From Spirochaetota bacterium (GTDB taxonomy: Bacteria; Spirochaetota; Spirochaetia; Treponematales; UBA12059), in assembly GCA_029547205.1 (NCBI GenBank), contig JAKPPT010000072.1, forward strand, positions 186,001 through 250,000: a stretch of DNA of 64,000 bases. The letters run 5' to 3'. Every line of letters begins with the position of its first letter. Position 1 is the first letter of the stretch. A model generated the notes under the pieces. That model did no database searches, was not told the origin of the DNA, and saw nothing but the letters and a program-made list of their open reading frames with translations. Position numbers and translations under genes: made by a program. Below, piece after piece: positions 36,748 through 45,996 of the stretch.

Positions 36748-38415
36748 ATGTCCGATTCAAAAGAATTACAGGCAATGTTATCTGCATATGATGCAGAAGT
36801 TGAAAAATCACTTGCAAAATATCCTGAACGCAAAAAGCAATTTACAACAGGTTCCAATGCTCCAATTAAACGTTTATATACTCCAGTGGATATTGAAAAT
36901 TTAGACTATGCACGCGATCTTGGAGTGCCAGGTTCGTATCCATTTACACGCGGTGTTCAGAATACCATGTATCGCGGTAAGTTCTGGACGATGAGGCAGT
37001 ATGCCGGTTTTTCAACTGCAGAGGAATCTAACAAACGGTATAAGTATCTCTTAGAGCAGGGTACAACCGGTCTCTCTGTGGCCTTCGATCTTCCTACACA
37101 AATTGGTTACGATTCCGATCATCCGCTATCACAGGGTGAAGTTGGTAAAGTTGGTGTTGCGATTGACAGCCTTGCGGATATGGAAGTTCTCTTCGATGGA
37201 ATTCCGCTCGATAAAGTCTCAACATCAATGACAATCAATGCCCCTGCATCAGTACTGCTGGCAATGTATATTGCTGTTGCAGAGAAACAGGGAGTCTCTC
37301 CAGACAAGCTCAATGGTACAATCCAAAATGATATTCTTAAAGAATATGTTGCTCGCGGTACCTATATTTTCCCTCCAGAACCATCAATGCGGCTCATTAC
37401 AAATATCTTTGAGTACTGCTCAAAACATGTACCTAACTGGAATACAATTTCTATTTCCGGTTACCATATACGGGAAGCTGGCGCAACTGCTGCACAGGAA
37501 GTAGCATTTACACTGGCTGATGGCATTGCATATGTCGATGCTGCTATAAAAGCCGGTCTTGATGTCGATGAATTTGCCCCGCGTCTCTCTTTCTTCTTCA
37601 ATGCTCATAATGATCTTTTTGAAGAAGTAGCAAAATTTAGAGCAGCTCGACGGCTCTGGGCAAAAATCATGAAGGAACGGTTCAAGGCAAAAAATCCCAA
37701 AAGCTGGATGCTCCGATTCCATACTCAAACTGGCGGTTCAACACTTACTGCACAGCAGCCTGATAATAATATTGTTCGTGTTGCCATACAGGCACTAGCA
37801 GCTGTACTGGGTGGAACCCAATCGCTCCATACGAATTCACGTGATGAAGCACTTGCACTTCCTACAGAAGAATCTGTACGAATTGCGCTCCGCACACAGC
37901 AGATTATTGCATATGAATCAGGTGTAACAGAAACAATTGATCCGCTTGCAGGTTCTTACTATGTGGAAAGTCTTACCAATCGCATTGAAGATGAAGCTGC
38001 AGCATACATTCAAAAAATTGATGATCTCGGCGGCGCTGTAAAGGCAATTGAACAAGGATACATACAGCAAGAGATTCAGGATTCAGCATACGCATACCAG
38101 ATGGATGTTGAATCAAAAAATCGTGTTGTAGTTGGTATGAATATGTTCCAGATCGAAGAAGCTCCACCTAAGGGACTTCTCAAGGTTGATCCTAGTGTTG
38201 GTGAACGGCAGACAGCTAGACTTAAAGAACTCAAGAGTAAGCGTAATAATGATAGTGTTACAGCATCGCTTGCAGCATTAGAAAAAGCAGCAAAGGGTAC
38301 TGACAATCTCATGCCATTTATTCTTGATGCTGTAAAATCATATGCTACATTAGGTGAAATTTGCGATACGCTCCGGTCGGTATTTGGTGAATACCAGCAA
38401 AAAGTAATTCTTTAA
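36748..38415 (+). CDS. Methylmalonyl-CoA mutase, large (catalytic) subunit
   Basis: 555 residues, TIM-barrel subunit that interconverts succinyl-CoA and methylmalonyl-CoA with adenosylcobalamin. Blocks: [20 protein letters not shown] (contains the substrate tyrosine), [52 protein letters not shown] and [18 protein letters not shown]. The B12 domain is a separate protein (next gene), as in archaeal-type enzymes. The block near residue 250 reads [10 protein letters not shown] rather than HMQEAGA of the classical enzyme. A GAGGGGG site precedes the ATG. Confidence 0.93.
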   Translation: MSDSKELQAMLSAYDAEVEKSLAKYPERKKQFTTGSNAPIKRLYTPVDIENLDYARDLGVPGSYPFTRGVQNTMYRGKFWTMRQYAGFSTAEESNKRYKYLLEQGTTGLSVAFDLPTQIGYDSDHPLSQGEVGKVGVAIDSLADMEVLFDGIPLDKVSTSMTINAPASVLLAMYIAVAEKQGVSPDKLNGTIQNDILKEYVARGTYIFPPEPSMRLITNIFEYCSKHVPNWNTISISGYHIREAGATAAQEVAFTLADGIAYVDAAIKAGLDVDEFAPRLSFFFNAHNDLFEEVAKFRAARRLWAKIMKERFKAKNPKSWMLRFHTQTGGSTLTAQQPDNNIVRVAIQALAAVLGGTQSLHTNSRDEALALPTEESVRIALRTQQIIAYESGVTETIDPLAGSYYVESLTNRIEDEAAAYIQKIDDLGGAVKAIEQGYIQQEIQDSAYAYQMDVESKNRVVVGMNMFQIEEAPPKGLLKVDPSVGERQTARLKELKSKRNNDSVTASLAALEKAAKGTDNLMPFILDAVKSYATLGEICDTLRSVFGEYQQKVIL

Positions 38416-38432
38416 GCATAAGGAGTTTGAAA

Positions 38433-38837
38433 ATGGCTAGAAAAATAAAGGTGTTAGTTGCAAAACCAGGTCTTGATGGTCATGACCGGGGAGCTAAGGT
38501 AATTGCACGTGCACTTCGTGATGCAGGAATGGAAGTGATTTATACAGGCCTCAGGCAGACTCCTGAACAGATTGTACAAACAGCGTTACAGGAAGATGTT
38601 GATGTAGTAGCAATGAGCATTCTATCCGGAGCACATAACCACCTTTTCCCCCGTGTGATGGAGCTCATGCGCCAGAATAAGCTTGATGATGTACTCGTTA
38701 TTGGCGGAGGGGTAATTCCCGAAGATGATATCCCTGGTCTAAAAGCTGCTGGAATTGCTGCAATATTTACTCCTGGTACTCCAACCAGTACAACAATCGA
38801 GTTTATTAAAGCAAATCTCAAACGTTCACTAGAATAG
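38433..38837 (+). CDS. Methylmalonyl-CoA mutase, cobalamin-binding subunit
   Basis: 134 residues. [20 protein letters not shown] contains the DxHxxG motif whose histidine ligates cobalt; [12 protein letters not shown] and [12 protein letters not shown] complete the B12 site. ATG 38433 is preferred (AAGGAG with 7-base spacing) over an in-frame TTG at 38427. It pairs with the large subunit immediately upstream. Confidence 0.93.
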   Translation: MARKIKVLVAKPGLDGHDRGAKVIARALRDAGMEVIYTGLRQTPEQIVQTALQEDVDVVAMSILSGAHNHLFPRVMELMRQNKLDDVLVIGGGVIPEDDIPGLKAAGIAAIFTPGTPTSTTIEFIKANLKRSLE

Positions 38838-38855
38838 TTGAAAGAATAGCTTGAT

Positions 38856-39929
38856 ATGGATGCAGTATCTGATAGCACAATTCAAGAAATTCTCAATGGC
38901 AACATGCGCACTATTGCAAGGCTCATTTCGTTAGTAGAACGAAATGCAAAAGAGCGAATTGAACTGATCAAAAAACTGCATCAATATTCAGGAAAAGCTC
39001 ATGTGCTTGGTATAACAGGTCCTCCTGGAGCAGGTAAGAGTACTGTAACCGACAAGCTTATTGGCGAATTTCGGAAACGGAATAAACGTGTAGCGGTCAT
39101 TGCAGTAGATCCATCAAGTCCCTTTACTGGAGGCGCTATCCTCGGTGATCGAATTCGCATGATGAATCATGCAACCGATCCCGATGTCTTTATCCGTAGT
39201 CTCGCTTCAAGGGGGCATCTTGGCGGTTTAGCGCAAGCATGTGGAGAAACGCTTCGTATACTCGATGCTGCTCAGTATGACATAATCATTATCGAGACCG
39301 TTGGTGTAGGGCAGAGTGAAGTTGAAATTGTACGGTATGCAGATACGATAGTGCTTGTAACGGTACCTGGCTTGGGTGATGACATTCAGGCAATCAAGGC
39401 TGGAATCATGGAAATTGGCGATATTTTCTGTGTTAACAAAGCTGATAAAGATGGAACCGAAAGAACCGTTCGTGAAATACGAGCCATGCTTGAAACTGCA
39501 ATCCTCAACAATGCACCCACACGATTTACCGAACTCTATGCCAGCTATTACAAAAATCATCAATCTGATAGTGCTGTTCAGCATTCATTTGCCGGCCATC
39601 ATGGTATTACAAATCTCCCAGGTCATGAGCTTCCTATACCTCTTCCTCCTGTTATTGCTACCGTTGCAGAAACTGGTAAAAACATACAGGAACTTGCTGA
39701 TGCTATTATACTGCATGGTACCATGCTCAAGGAAACAGGATTACTCGAACAGCGGAGAAATGAAAATTTACTCTGGGAAATCGAAAACATGGTACTGGAT
39801 ATGGTAACTGAAAAAATTAATTCAAGCGAATCACGAAATCAGCTTGAAAAGCTCGTTGCATCGGTTCAGTTACGAAAACTTGATACCTTTGAAGCTAGTA
39901 GAAAACTTTTTGAATATTTATTACACTAA
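38856..39929 (+). CDS. meaB: MeaB-type GTPase, mutase chaperone
   Basis: 357 residues. P-loop GITGPPGAGKSTVTDKL (near residue 50), VIAVDPSSPFTGGAILGDRI, VETVGVGQSEVEIV-type (IETVGVGQSEVEIV) and the guanine specificity NKAD. MeaB protects and reloads methylmalonyl-CoA mutase with adenosylcobalamin using GTP. Located 18 bases after the B12 subunit, exactly where its client is. Confidence 0.93.
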   Translation: MDAVSDSTIQEILNGNMRTIARLISLVERNAKERIELIKKLHQYSGKAHVLGITGPPGAGKSTVTDKLIGEFRKRNKRVAVIAVDPSSPFTGGAILGDRIRMMNHATDPDVFIRSLASRGHLGGLAQACGETLRILDAAQYDIIIIETVGVGQSEVEIVRYADTIVLVTVPGLGDDIQAIKAGIMEIGDIFCVNKADKDGTERTVREIRAMLETAILNNAPTRFTELYASYYKNHQSDSAVQHSFAGHHGITNLPGHELPIPLPPVIATVAETGKNIQELADAIILHGTMLKETGLLEQRRNENLLWEIENMVLDMVTEKINSSESRNQLEKLVASVQLRKLDTFEASRKLFEYLLH

Positions 39930-39959
39930 GCTGATACAATTTTACAAATGGAGGAATCT

Positions 39960-40361
39960 ATGACATCAAAAATTGATCATATTGGTATTGCTGTAGCCAA
40001 CCTTGATGAAGCGCTCAAGCTATATACCGAAGTCTTAGGGCTCACGGTTCATGGAACAGAAACAGTGGAAGAACAGAAAGTAAAAGTTGCATTTCTTCCT
40101 ATCGGTGACACAGAAGTAGAATTACTCGAATCTACAGATCCAGAAGGACCAATTGCAAAATTCATAGAAGCAAAGGGCCAGGGCATTCAGCATATTGCCT
40201 TTCGTGTCTCAAACATAGAAGAAGCACTTGAAGCGATGAAGGCAAAAGGTATACGCCGTATTGACGAGAAACCACGATATGGCGCAGGTGGTGCTAAAAT
40301 TGCTTTTTTACATCCAAAATCGACAAATGGTGTTCTCATAGAATTATGCGAACGAAATTAA
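39960..40361 (+). CDS. mce: Methylmalonyl-CoA epimerase
   Basis: 133 residues, vicinal-oxygen-chelate fold: [40 protein letters not shown], and GIQHIAFRV, with HxxxA and C-terminal LIELCE supplying metal ligands. It converts (R)- and (S)-methylmalonyl-CoA. GGAGG with 5-base spacing picks ATG 39960 over ATG 39948. Confidence 0.93.
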   Translation: MTSKIDHIGIAVANLDEALKLYTEVLGLTVHGTETVEEQKVKVAFLPIGDTEVELLESTDPEGPIAKFIEAKGQGIQHIAFRVSNIEEALEAMKAKGIRRIDEKPRYGAGGAKIAFLHPKSTNGVLIELCERN

Positions 40362-40391
40362 TACAGCAAGTAGTATTATGGAGTTACAGGT

Positions 40392-41936
40392 ATGGAAGAA
40401 AAACTTAAACAATTAGCGGGCAAACGAGAAAAAATTCTTGCAGGAGGCGGCCCGAAACGTGTCGCTGCCCAGCATGAAAAGGGCAAAATGACAGCACGGG
40501 AACGAATTGAAGCCTTCCTCGATCCAGGCTCTTTTACTGAACTTGATACGTTTGTTGAGCACCGGGCAACAGACCTCGGTATGGATGCAGTTGAAGCACC
40601 AGGCGAAGGTGTTGTTACAGGTTATGGGACTGTCTTTGGACGTACGGTTACCGTATTTGCTCAGGATTTCACGGTAGTTGGTGGTTCACTTGGTGAAATG
40701 CATGCTGCAAAAATCTGTAAAGTAATGGACCTCGCTATGAAATTGGGATGCCCCTGTATTGGAATCAATGATTCAGGCGGCGCACGTATCCAAGAAGGTG
40801 TAGATGCCCTCAAAGGATATGGTGAAATTTTTTATCGAAACACACTTGCCTCGGGCGTAATACCACAAATTTCAATCATCATGGGTCCTTGCGCTGGTGG
40901 TGCAGTGTATTCACCGGCTTTAACAGATTTCACCGTGATGGTGGATAAAACTGCAAATATGTTTATTACAGGTCCTCAAGTAATCAAGGCTGTTACAAGG
41001 GAAGATGTCAGCGCAGAAGCTCTCGGTGGAGCGCTCGTACACAGTGAAGTTTCTGGTTGTGCAAGTCTCATGTTTTCCAATGAGCAGGAGACTTTTCAGG
41101 CAGTCCGCAAACTCTTATCCTATCTGCCTCAAAACAATCTTGAAGAACCTCCGGTAGCTGCAACACAGGATGCAGTAAACAAACGAATCCAGGGACTTGC
41201 CGATCTCATACCCGATTCTCCCAATAAACCGTATGACATGCGTGACATTATTCGAAATGTTTTTGATGATGGGGATTTTTTTGAGATTCAGCCGCTCTAC
41301 GCCCAGAATATCATTACCTGTTTTGCACGTATTGGTGGAAAAACAGTAGGAATCATAGCGAATCAACCTAAAATCATGGCTGGTGTGCTGGACATCAATG
41401 CTTCTGATAAGGCTGCACGGTTTATTAGGTTTTGTGATGCTTTCAATATTCCTCTCATTACGTTTACTGATACATCGGGATACTTGCCTGGTGTAGGGCA
41501 GGAACATGGTGGTGTTATTCGTCACGGTGCTAAACTTCTCTATGCCTACTCTGAAGCAACTGTTCCCAAAATTACTGTAATTGTACGAAAAGTATATGGT
41601 GGCGCATATATTGCTATGTGCTCGCGCCATCTTGGTGCAGACATTGTGTTTGCATGGCCAAGCGCAGAGATTGCTGTAATGGGGCCCGATGGAGCTGCAA
41701 ATATTATCTTCAAAAAGGAAATCGAAGAATCACAAGCACCTGAAGAAACACGAAAACAAAAAATTGAAGAGTATAAAGCAAATTTTGCAAATCCCTATAA
41801 GGCAGCTATGCGTGGCTATGTTGATGATGTTATTGATCCAGCTGATACGAGAATCAAACTTGCAAATGCTTTGTCCGTACTAGCTTCAAAACGTGAATCT
41901 CGTCCTGAAAAGAAACATGGCAATATGCCGGTATAA
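40392..41936 (+). CDS. mmdA: Methylmalonyl-CoA decarboxylase/carboxyltransferase alpha subunit (12S type)
   Basis: 514 residues with two crotonase-like carboxyltransferase halves: KMTARERIEAFLDPGSFTEL, INDSGGARIQEGVDALKGYG, IMGPCAGGAVYSPALTDF, VTREDVSAEALGGALVHS, and in the second half TDTSGYLPGVGQEHGG, GGAYIAMCSRHLGAD. It transfers CO2 from methylmalonyl-CoA to biotin (reverse in carboxylases). With an OadB-like pump and no biotin carboxylase nearby, decarboxylation to propionyl-CoA is the likely direction. Confidence 0.93.
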   Translation: MEEKLKQLAGKREKILAGGGPKRVAAQHEKGKMTARERIEAFLDPGSFTELDTFVEHRATDLGMDAVEAPGEGVVTGYGTVFGRTVTVFAQDFTVVGGSLGEMHAAKICKVMDLAMKLGCPCIGINDSGGARIQEGVDALKGYGEIFYRNTLASGVIPQISIIMGPCAGGAVYSPALTDFTVMVDKTANMFITGPQVIKAVTREDVSAEALGGALVHSEVSGCASLMFSNEQETFQAVRKLLSYLPQNNLEEPPVAATQDAVNKRIQGLADLIPDSPNKPYDMRDIIRNVFDDGDFFEIQPLYAQNIITCFARIGGKTVGIIANQPKIMAGVLDINASDKAARFIRFCDAFNIPLITFTDTSGYLPGVGQEHGGVIRHGAKLLYAYSEATVPKITVIVRKVYGGAYIAMCSRHLGADIVFAWPSAEIAVMGPDGAANIIFKKEIEESQAPEETRKQKIEEYKANFANPYKAAMRGYVDDVIDPADTRIKLANALSVLASKRESRPEKKHGNMPV

Positions 41937-41947
41937 AAGGAGTTCAC

Positions 41948-42268
41948 ATGATATCAGCCTGGACAGTTTTAATAATTGGGATAGGTACAGTTTTTTTAGG
42001 ATTAATTTTTATAATTGTACTGATTGTACTATTACGATCGCTGCTATCACCTAAAAAAGTCCGCTCAGCAGAATCTTCACAAGCAGTAAAGACAAATAGT
42101 ACAGAAATTTCCAGTGAACTAGTTGCAGTCATTAGCGCAGCAATTGCAGCAATGATGAATACTTCTGTGCATAATATTTATATTGCAAGCATCCAAAAAG
42201 CAGATACTCCAGCATGGGCGCTTGCTGAACGTTTTTCGCGAAAATCAAAGGGCACGTTATTGCGATAA
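41948..42268 (+). CDS. OadG-like small subunit of the sodium-pumping decarboxylase
   Basis: 106 residues. One N-terminal membrane segment (residues ~4-30), then a polar linker, then SSELVAVISAAIAAMMN, which resembles the C-terminal block of OadG/MmdD gamma/delta subunits that tether the complex. AAGGAG precedes the ATG by 7 bases. It lies between mmdA and the biotin carrier. Confidence 0.82.
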   Translation: MISAWTVLIIGIGTVFLGLIFIIVLIVLLRSLLSPKKVRSAESSQAVKTNSTEISSELVAVISAAIAAMMNTSVHNIYIASIQKADTPAWALAERFSRKSKGTLLR

Positions 42269-42302
42269 GATTATAACACTTTACAATCTTAAGGAGAATA
42301 CA

Positions 42303-42674
42303 ATGAACAAAAAATTTAAGGTTACAGTTAATGGTCAAACATACGATGTTGTTGTTGAAGAAATTGGTGGTATGCCACAAGCTCCATCAGCTGCTGTCCA
42401 AACTGCTACCGTAGCTGCTGCAACCGTATCGCCAGCAGCGCCAGTAGAGGGGAGTGCAGGACCCGGATCAATCAAGGCACCAATGCCAGGAACGATTCTT
42501 GCTGTTAAAGTAACAAAAGGTCAGTCGGTTAAGCGCGGTGATGTACTGTGCATTCTCGAAGCAATGAAAATGGAGAATGAAATTACTGCTCCAAATGATG
42601 GTGTAGTTGAGCATATTCGTGTCCAAGCAGGTACCACTGTTAATACTGGTGATCCGCTCATTGATCTCGCATAG
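42303..42674 (+). CDS. Biotin carboxyl carrier protein
   Basis: 123 residues from ATG 42303 (AAGGAG upstream). N-terminal short domain, Ala/Pro-rich linker, then the lipoyl-like domain [16 protein letters not shown]...[10 protein letters not shown], with the biotinylated lysine at about residue 89. It should serve both MmdA and the 5S-like carboxyltransferase, because neither has its own biotin domain. Confidence 0.94.
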   Translation: MNKKFKVTVNGQTYDVVVEEIGGMPQAPSAAVQTATVAAATVSPAAPVEGSAGPGSIKAPMPGTILAVKVTKGQSVKRGDVLCILEAMKMENEITAPNDGVVEHIRVQAGTTVNTGDPLIDLA

Positions 42675-42682
42675 AGGATTCT

Positions 42683-43852
42683 ATGATAGATAAAATTATT
42701 GATTTTATTAATTCATCGGGATTTGCTGGTTTCTTCAACAGCACAATGATGATTTCGATATTTGGTCTACAAATACCTGGAGAGCTTATCATGCTCTTTG
42801 TTGCATGTTTGCTCTTATATCTTGGTATTGTAAAAAAGTTTGAACCGCTCCTACTTATTCCCATTGCGTTTGGTATGCTTCTTGTTAACCTTCCTTTAAG
42901 TCCTATTTTTTTGGAAGGAAAAAATGGAGAACCCGGCGGATTAATCTATTACCTTTACTATGGTGTAAAATTAGGAATTTACCCTCCACTCATATTTCTT
43001 GGTGTTGGGGCAATGACAGATTTCGGTCCGCTCATTGCTGACCCCAAGAGTTTACTGTTGGGTGCTGCTGCACAATTCGGAATTTTCATACCGTTTATAG
43101 TAGCTCACTATATAGGTTTTGATCTTAAGTCTTCTGCCTGTATAGGAATAATTGGCGGTGCTGATGGTCCAACTGCAATTTACCTGACTAGTAAGCTCAA
43201 CTCAGATTTACTAGGTCCAATTTCTATAGCAGCATATTCCTATATGGCTCTCGTTCCAATTATTCAACCTCCAATTATGAAATTGCTCACAACAAAAAAG
43301 GAGCGCATGATTGTTATGCAGCAGCTGCGGGAAGTTAGTAAAGCAGAAAAAATAGTTTTTCCAATTGCAGTAACCATTCTTGTTGGTCTCATTGTTCCCA
43401 GTGCCATCCCGCTTATTGGTGCACTCATGCTTGGTAATCTCTTTAGAGAATCGGGAGTTACTGGACGGTTATCTGATACTGCACAAAATGCACTCATCAA
43501 CATACTCACCATATTTTTAGGTACATCTATTGGAGCAACAGCTACTGCAGCAAAATTCTTACAACCGCAAACACTCATGATTATAGGCTTAGGCCTTTTT
43601 GCTTTTGCTTGTGGAACTGCCATGGGTGTTATTTTTGGCAAAATTATGAATTGGATTTCAGGCGGAAAAATTAATCCGCTTATAGGTTCAGCTGGTGTTT
43701 CTGCAGTTCCAATGGCAGCTCGTGTATCACAAGTTGTCGGACAAAAGGAAAATCCGTCGAATTATCTTTTAATGCATGCGATGGGACCAAACGTTGCCGG
43801 TGTAATCGGCAGTGCCGTCGCTGCTGGTGTCATGTTGAGTTTGTTAGGATAA
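42683..43852 (+). CDS. Sodium-pump beta subunit (OadB/MmdB-like)
   Basis: 389 residues, polytopic inner-membrane carboxybiotin decarboxylase that exports Na+. Diagnostic blocks: [53 protein letters not shown], and [20 protein letters not shown] with [19 protein letters not shown]. The GGADGPT loop includes the conserved Asp essential for pumping in OadB. It starts 8 bases after the biotin carrier and closes the island before a terminator. Confidence 0.94.
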   Translation: MIDKIIDFINSSGFAGFFNSTMMISIFGLQIPGELIMLFVACLLLYLGIVKKFEPLLLIPIAFGMLLVNLPLSPIFLEGKNGEPGGLIYYLYYGVKLGIYPPLIFLGVGAMTDFGPLIADPKSLLLGAAAQFGIFIPFIVAHYIGFDLKSSACIGIIGGADGPTAIYLTSKLNSDLLGPISIAAYSYMALVPIIQPPIMKLLTTKKERMIVMQQLREVSKAEKIVFPIAVTILVGLIVPSAIPLIGALMLGNLFRESGVTGRLSDTAQNALINILTIFLGTSIGATATAAKFLQPQTLMIIGLGLFAFACGTAMGVIFGKIMNWISGGKINPLIGSAGVSAVPMAARVSQVVGQKENPSNYLLMHAMGPNVAGVIGSAVAAGVMLSLLG

Positions 43853-43903
43853 CACGCTTCAATACTGTAAGAAATAGATCCTGAATGTATGAATGATTAC
43901 CCA

Positions 43904-43930
43904 AAGGGCTGCTCTTTATGAGCAGCCCTT
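43904..43930. terminator. Bidirectional terminator
   Basis: Perfect 11-base stem AAGGGCTGCTC (43904-43914) / GAGCAGCCCTT (43920-43930) with loop TTTAT, between the stop of the OadB-like gene and the stop of the convergent thioesterase. T-runs are short on both sides. Confidence 0.8.
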
Positions 43931-43933
43931 CAT

Positions 43934-44419
43934 TTAATTAGATGTATAAAAAGCATCAATACCTGGATATGAAAATTTCTTCTGTGCAATATGTTCAGGC
44001 ACTATAAAGTATCGTGCATGTGACTCACTACAGAGCTTACCTGAACCATCAAATAATTCAGTGTGCATAGTGGCAAAATTACCTTCTTGCGATACAAGTT
44101 TTGAAACAAGTTTTATTGAACCTTTGCTTATTAGAACCGGATTTTTATATACAATTGATAAATCAGCTGTGTATCCAGCAGTTTTTAATTTAACAAATAC
44201 TACCCAGCTTGCAATTTCATCATGTAATGTAGCTTGTATACCTCCGTGCAATACACCTAAAAATCCTGAAAAGTGATTTTTAGGATTCCAAAAGCTGATA
44301 ATTGAATCTCCATCTTCAAAAAATTCCATTGCAAGACCATACTCGTTATTAGGACTGCAACCAAAACAAGAATAGCCTGGTAAGTTAACAAATGGATTTT
44401 TTATCGGAATCATACTCAT
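43934..44419 (-). CDS. Hotdog-fold thioesterase (PaaI-like)
   Basis: 161 residues. YSCFGCSPNNEYGLAMEF is the usual opening of this group, followed by the catalytic helix LGVLHGGIQATLHDEIASW. It probably hydrolyses an acyl-CoA or related thioester in the cytoplasm; the substrate is unknown. GAGG lies 8 bases before the ATG. It sits beside the propionyl-CoA island, so an acyl-CoA substrate from that pathway is conceivable but unproven. Confidence 0.85.
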   Translation of the reverse strand: MSMIPIKNPFVNLPGYSCFGCSPNNEYGLAMEFFEDGDSIISFWNPKNHFSGFLGVLHGGIQATLHDEIASWVVFVKLKTAGYTADLSIVYKNPVLISKGSIKLVSKLVSQEGNFATMHTELFDGSGKLCSESHARYFIVPEHIAQKKFSYPGIDAFYTSN

Positions 44420-44484
44420 ACATTATCCTCATATATCATATATATAAATATTATTAATAACTATATCATAGTTTGAAGAAAAAA

Positions 44485-45459
44485 TTAATGCTGTATTATG
44501 GCATTAATCTGACTTCGCTGAAATTGGCAATACGTTTCTAAGTATTCGATTTGTGTTTCGAGTAATGGTGCAAATAGTACGTGAGGAAGTTCAGAAAAAA
44601 TCGTGTCAAAATTGACTATTTTCCACGCATGCAAAAAGTAATAAGGAATCTTTGCACATGAACCATATTTTTTGTCACCTGCTAACGGATGTCCATATGC
44701 ACTGCATTGTGCACGTATTTGATGCGTAAAGCCTGTTATTAATTGAATTTGGGCTAGTGTAAACTGTTCGTTTATGAGCAATGGCTGTATTTTGAGTAAC
44801 GCTTTACTGCATGATTTTGGTTTTTCAATGTGTACAGTAGTTATTTTTTTGAGTTTATCCCGCATTACATAGTGCTCTAATACAACTTCATGCTGTATAG
44901 TTCCTTCTAAAACAGCTAAATAATATTTCTCCAATTGTTTATCATGGAAAGCTTTTGAGCTTTTCTGAGCACCACTGAGCGATAGGGCGATTATTAGCAA
45001 ACCGGAGGTATTTCTATCAAGTCTGTGTACTGGAGCTGGAGTAAACGAAAGTGAATTATTTGGTAACATACTCTTAATAGTTTGAGCTATACTATGAGGA
45101 CCATGTACATCAATTGCACGTGGTTTATTAATTATCACTACATCAGGAGTGGTATATAAAAATGAAAGCGGAGCTGAACCAAAAGACTTTATTGTCACTA
45201 CGTTATCTAAATTCTTACATGTATATTTATTTATACCTTCAACAGGTAAAGGCTCAGTGAGTACTACTTCCAGTGTATCATTTTTTAAAACAATTGTATT
45301 TGTTTTACATTTTTTTCCATTGATTTTTATATTACCAGTGCGAATGAGCTTATAAATATAGCTCAAAGAATAAGTTGGAAATAACTTTCGGACAATCCGA
45401 TCTACTCTTCTTCCATTATCATTATCTCCAGCCAAAAATTTATATACATGCTTATTCAT
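44485..45459 (-). CDS. RluC/RluD-family pseudouridine synthase
   Basis: 324 residues. N-terminal S4 RNA-binding domain (RVDRIVRKLFPTYSLSYIYK) then the catalytic domain with HRLDRNTSGLLIIALS (Asp nucleophile near residue 145) and FTHQIRAQCSAYGHPLAGDKKYG. These enzymes modify uridines of 23S rRNA. Which sites are modified cannot be said. Starts divergently from the DUF212 gene, about 50 bases away. Confidence 0.92.
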   Translation of the reverse strand: MNKHVYKFLAGDNDNGRRVDRIVRKLFPTYSLSYIYKLIRTGNIKINGKKCKTNTIVLKNDTLEVVLTEPLPVEGINKYTCKNLDNVVTIKSFGSAPLSFLYTTPDVVIINKPRAIDVHGPHSIAQTIKSMLPNNSLSFTPAPVHRLDRNTSGLLIIALSLSGAQKSSKAFHDKQLEKYYLAVLEGTIQHEVVLEHYVMRDKLKKITTVHIEKPKSCSKALLKIQPLLINEQFTLAQIQLITGFTHQIRAQCSAYGHPLAGDKKYGSCAKIPYYFLHAWKIVNFDTIFSELPHVLFAPLLETQIEYLETYCQFQRSQINAIIQH

Positions 45460-45510
45460 TGTATGCTATACTTCCTATACTCTATACATTACCATAAATC
45501 AGGATTTTGT

Positions 45511-45996
45511 GTGTATCATATTTCGCGATTTTCATTAGACTTATTAAAATTACTCAGAAATCCAGTGTTTCAATCAGCCATTTTTAGCTGGTTTCTTGCT
45601 CAATTTGTTAAAACTTTTATTCGATTACTAAAAAAACCATTGCCACCTATCAAAGACATTATTGCTTTATTATTTTGGAAAACTGGTGGTATGCCATCGA
45701 GTCACAGTGCTCTAACGGTAAGTATAACTACTGCTTTTGCTATAATGCGGGGTATTACAAGCGATATTTTTATATTATCTTTTTTTGTCACTATGGTCAT
45801 TATACGTGATGCGCTTGGGGTTCGACGTGTCGCAGGGCTTCTGGCTAAAAGCTACAATATTTTTGCCAGTGATGTTACAAAAAAAATGAATGTACGGTAT
45901 ATCCCTGTAAAAGAAATTCATGGACATAAAGTACCTCAAGTCATTGTTGGTAGTTTGTTAGGATTATTTATTGCAATTGCGGTTTGTACATTATGA
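45511..45996 (+). CDS. DUF212 membrane protein (divergent PAP2-like, YuiD family)
   Basis: 161 residues from GTG 45511, with AGGA six bases upstream. Family blocks: NPVFQSAIFSWFLAQFVKTF, FWKTGGMPSSHSALTVSITT (the PSSHS motif shared with acid phosphatases), RDALGVRRVAG, and EIHGHKVPQVIVGSLLG. Four membrane segments. It may act on a lipid phosphate, but activity is unproven. Its stop overlaps the next start (ATGA), so it heads the Rnf-like operon. Confidence 0.83.
   Translation: MYHISRFSLDLLKLLRNPVFQSAIFSWFLAQFVKTFIRLLKKPLPPIKDIIALLFWKTGGMPSSHSALTVSITTAFAIMRGITSDIFILSFFVTMVIIRDALGVRRVAGLLAKSYNIFASDVTKKMNVRYIPVKEIHGHKVPQVIVGSLLGLFIAIAVCTL

Noticed and set aside
41115-41630. 171-residue minus-strand frame opposite mmdA
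   Set aside because: Complement of a strongly conserved carboxyltransferase; no start signal.
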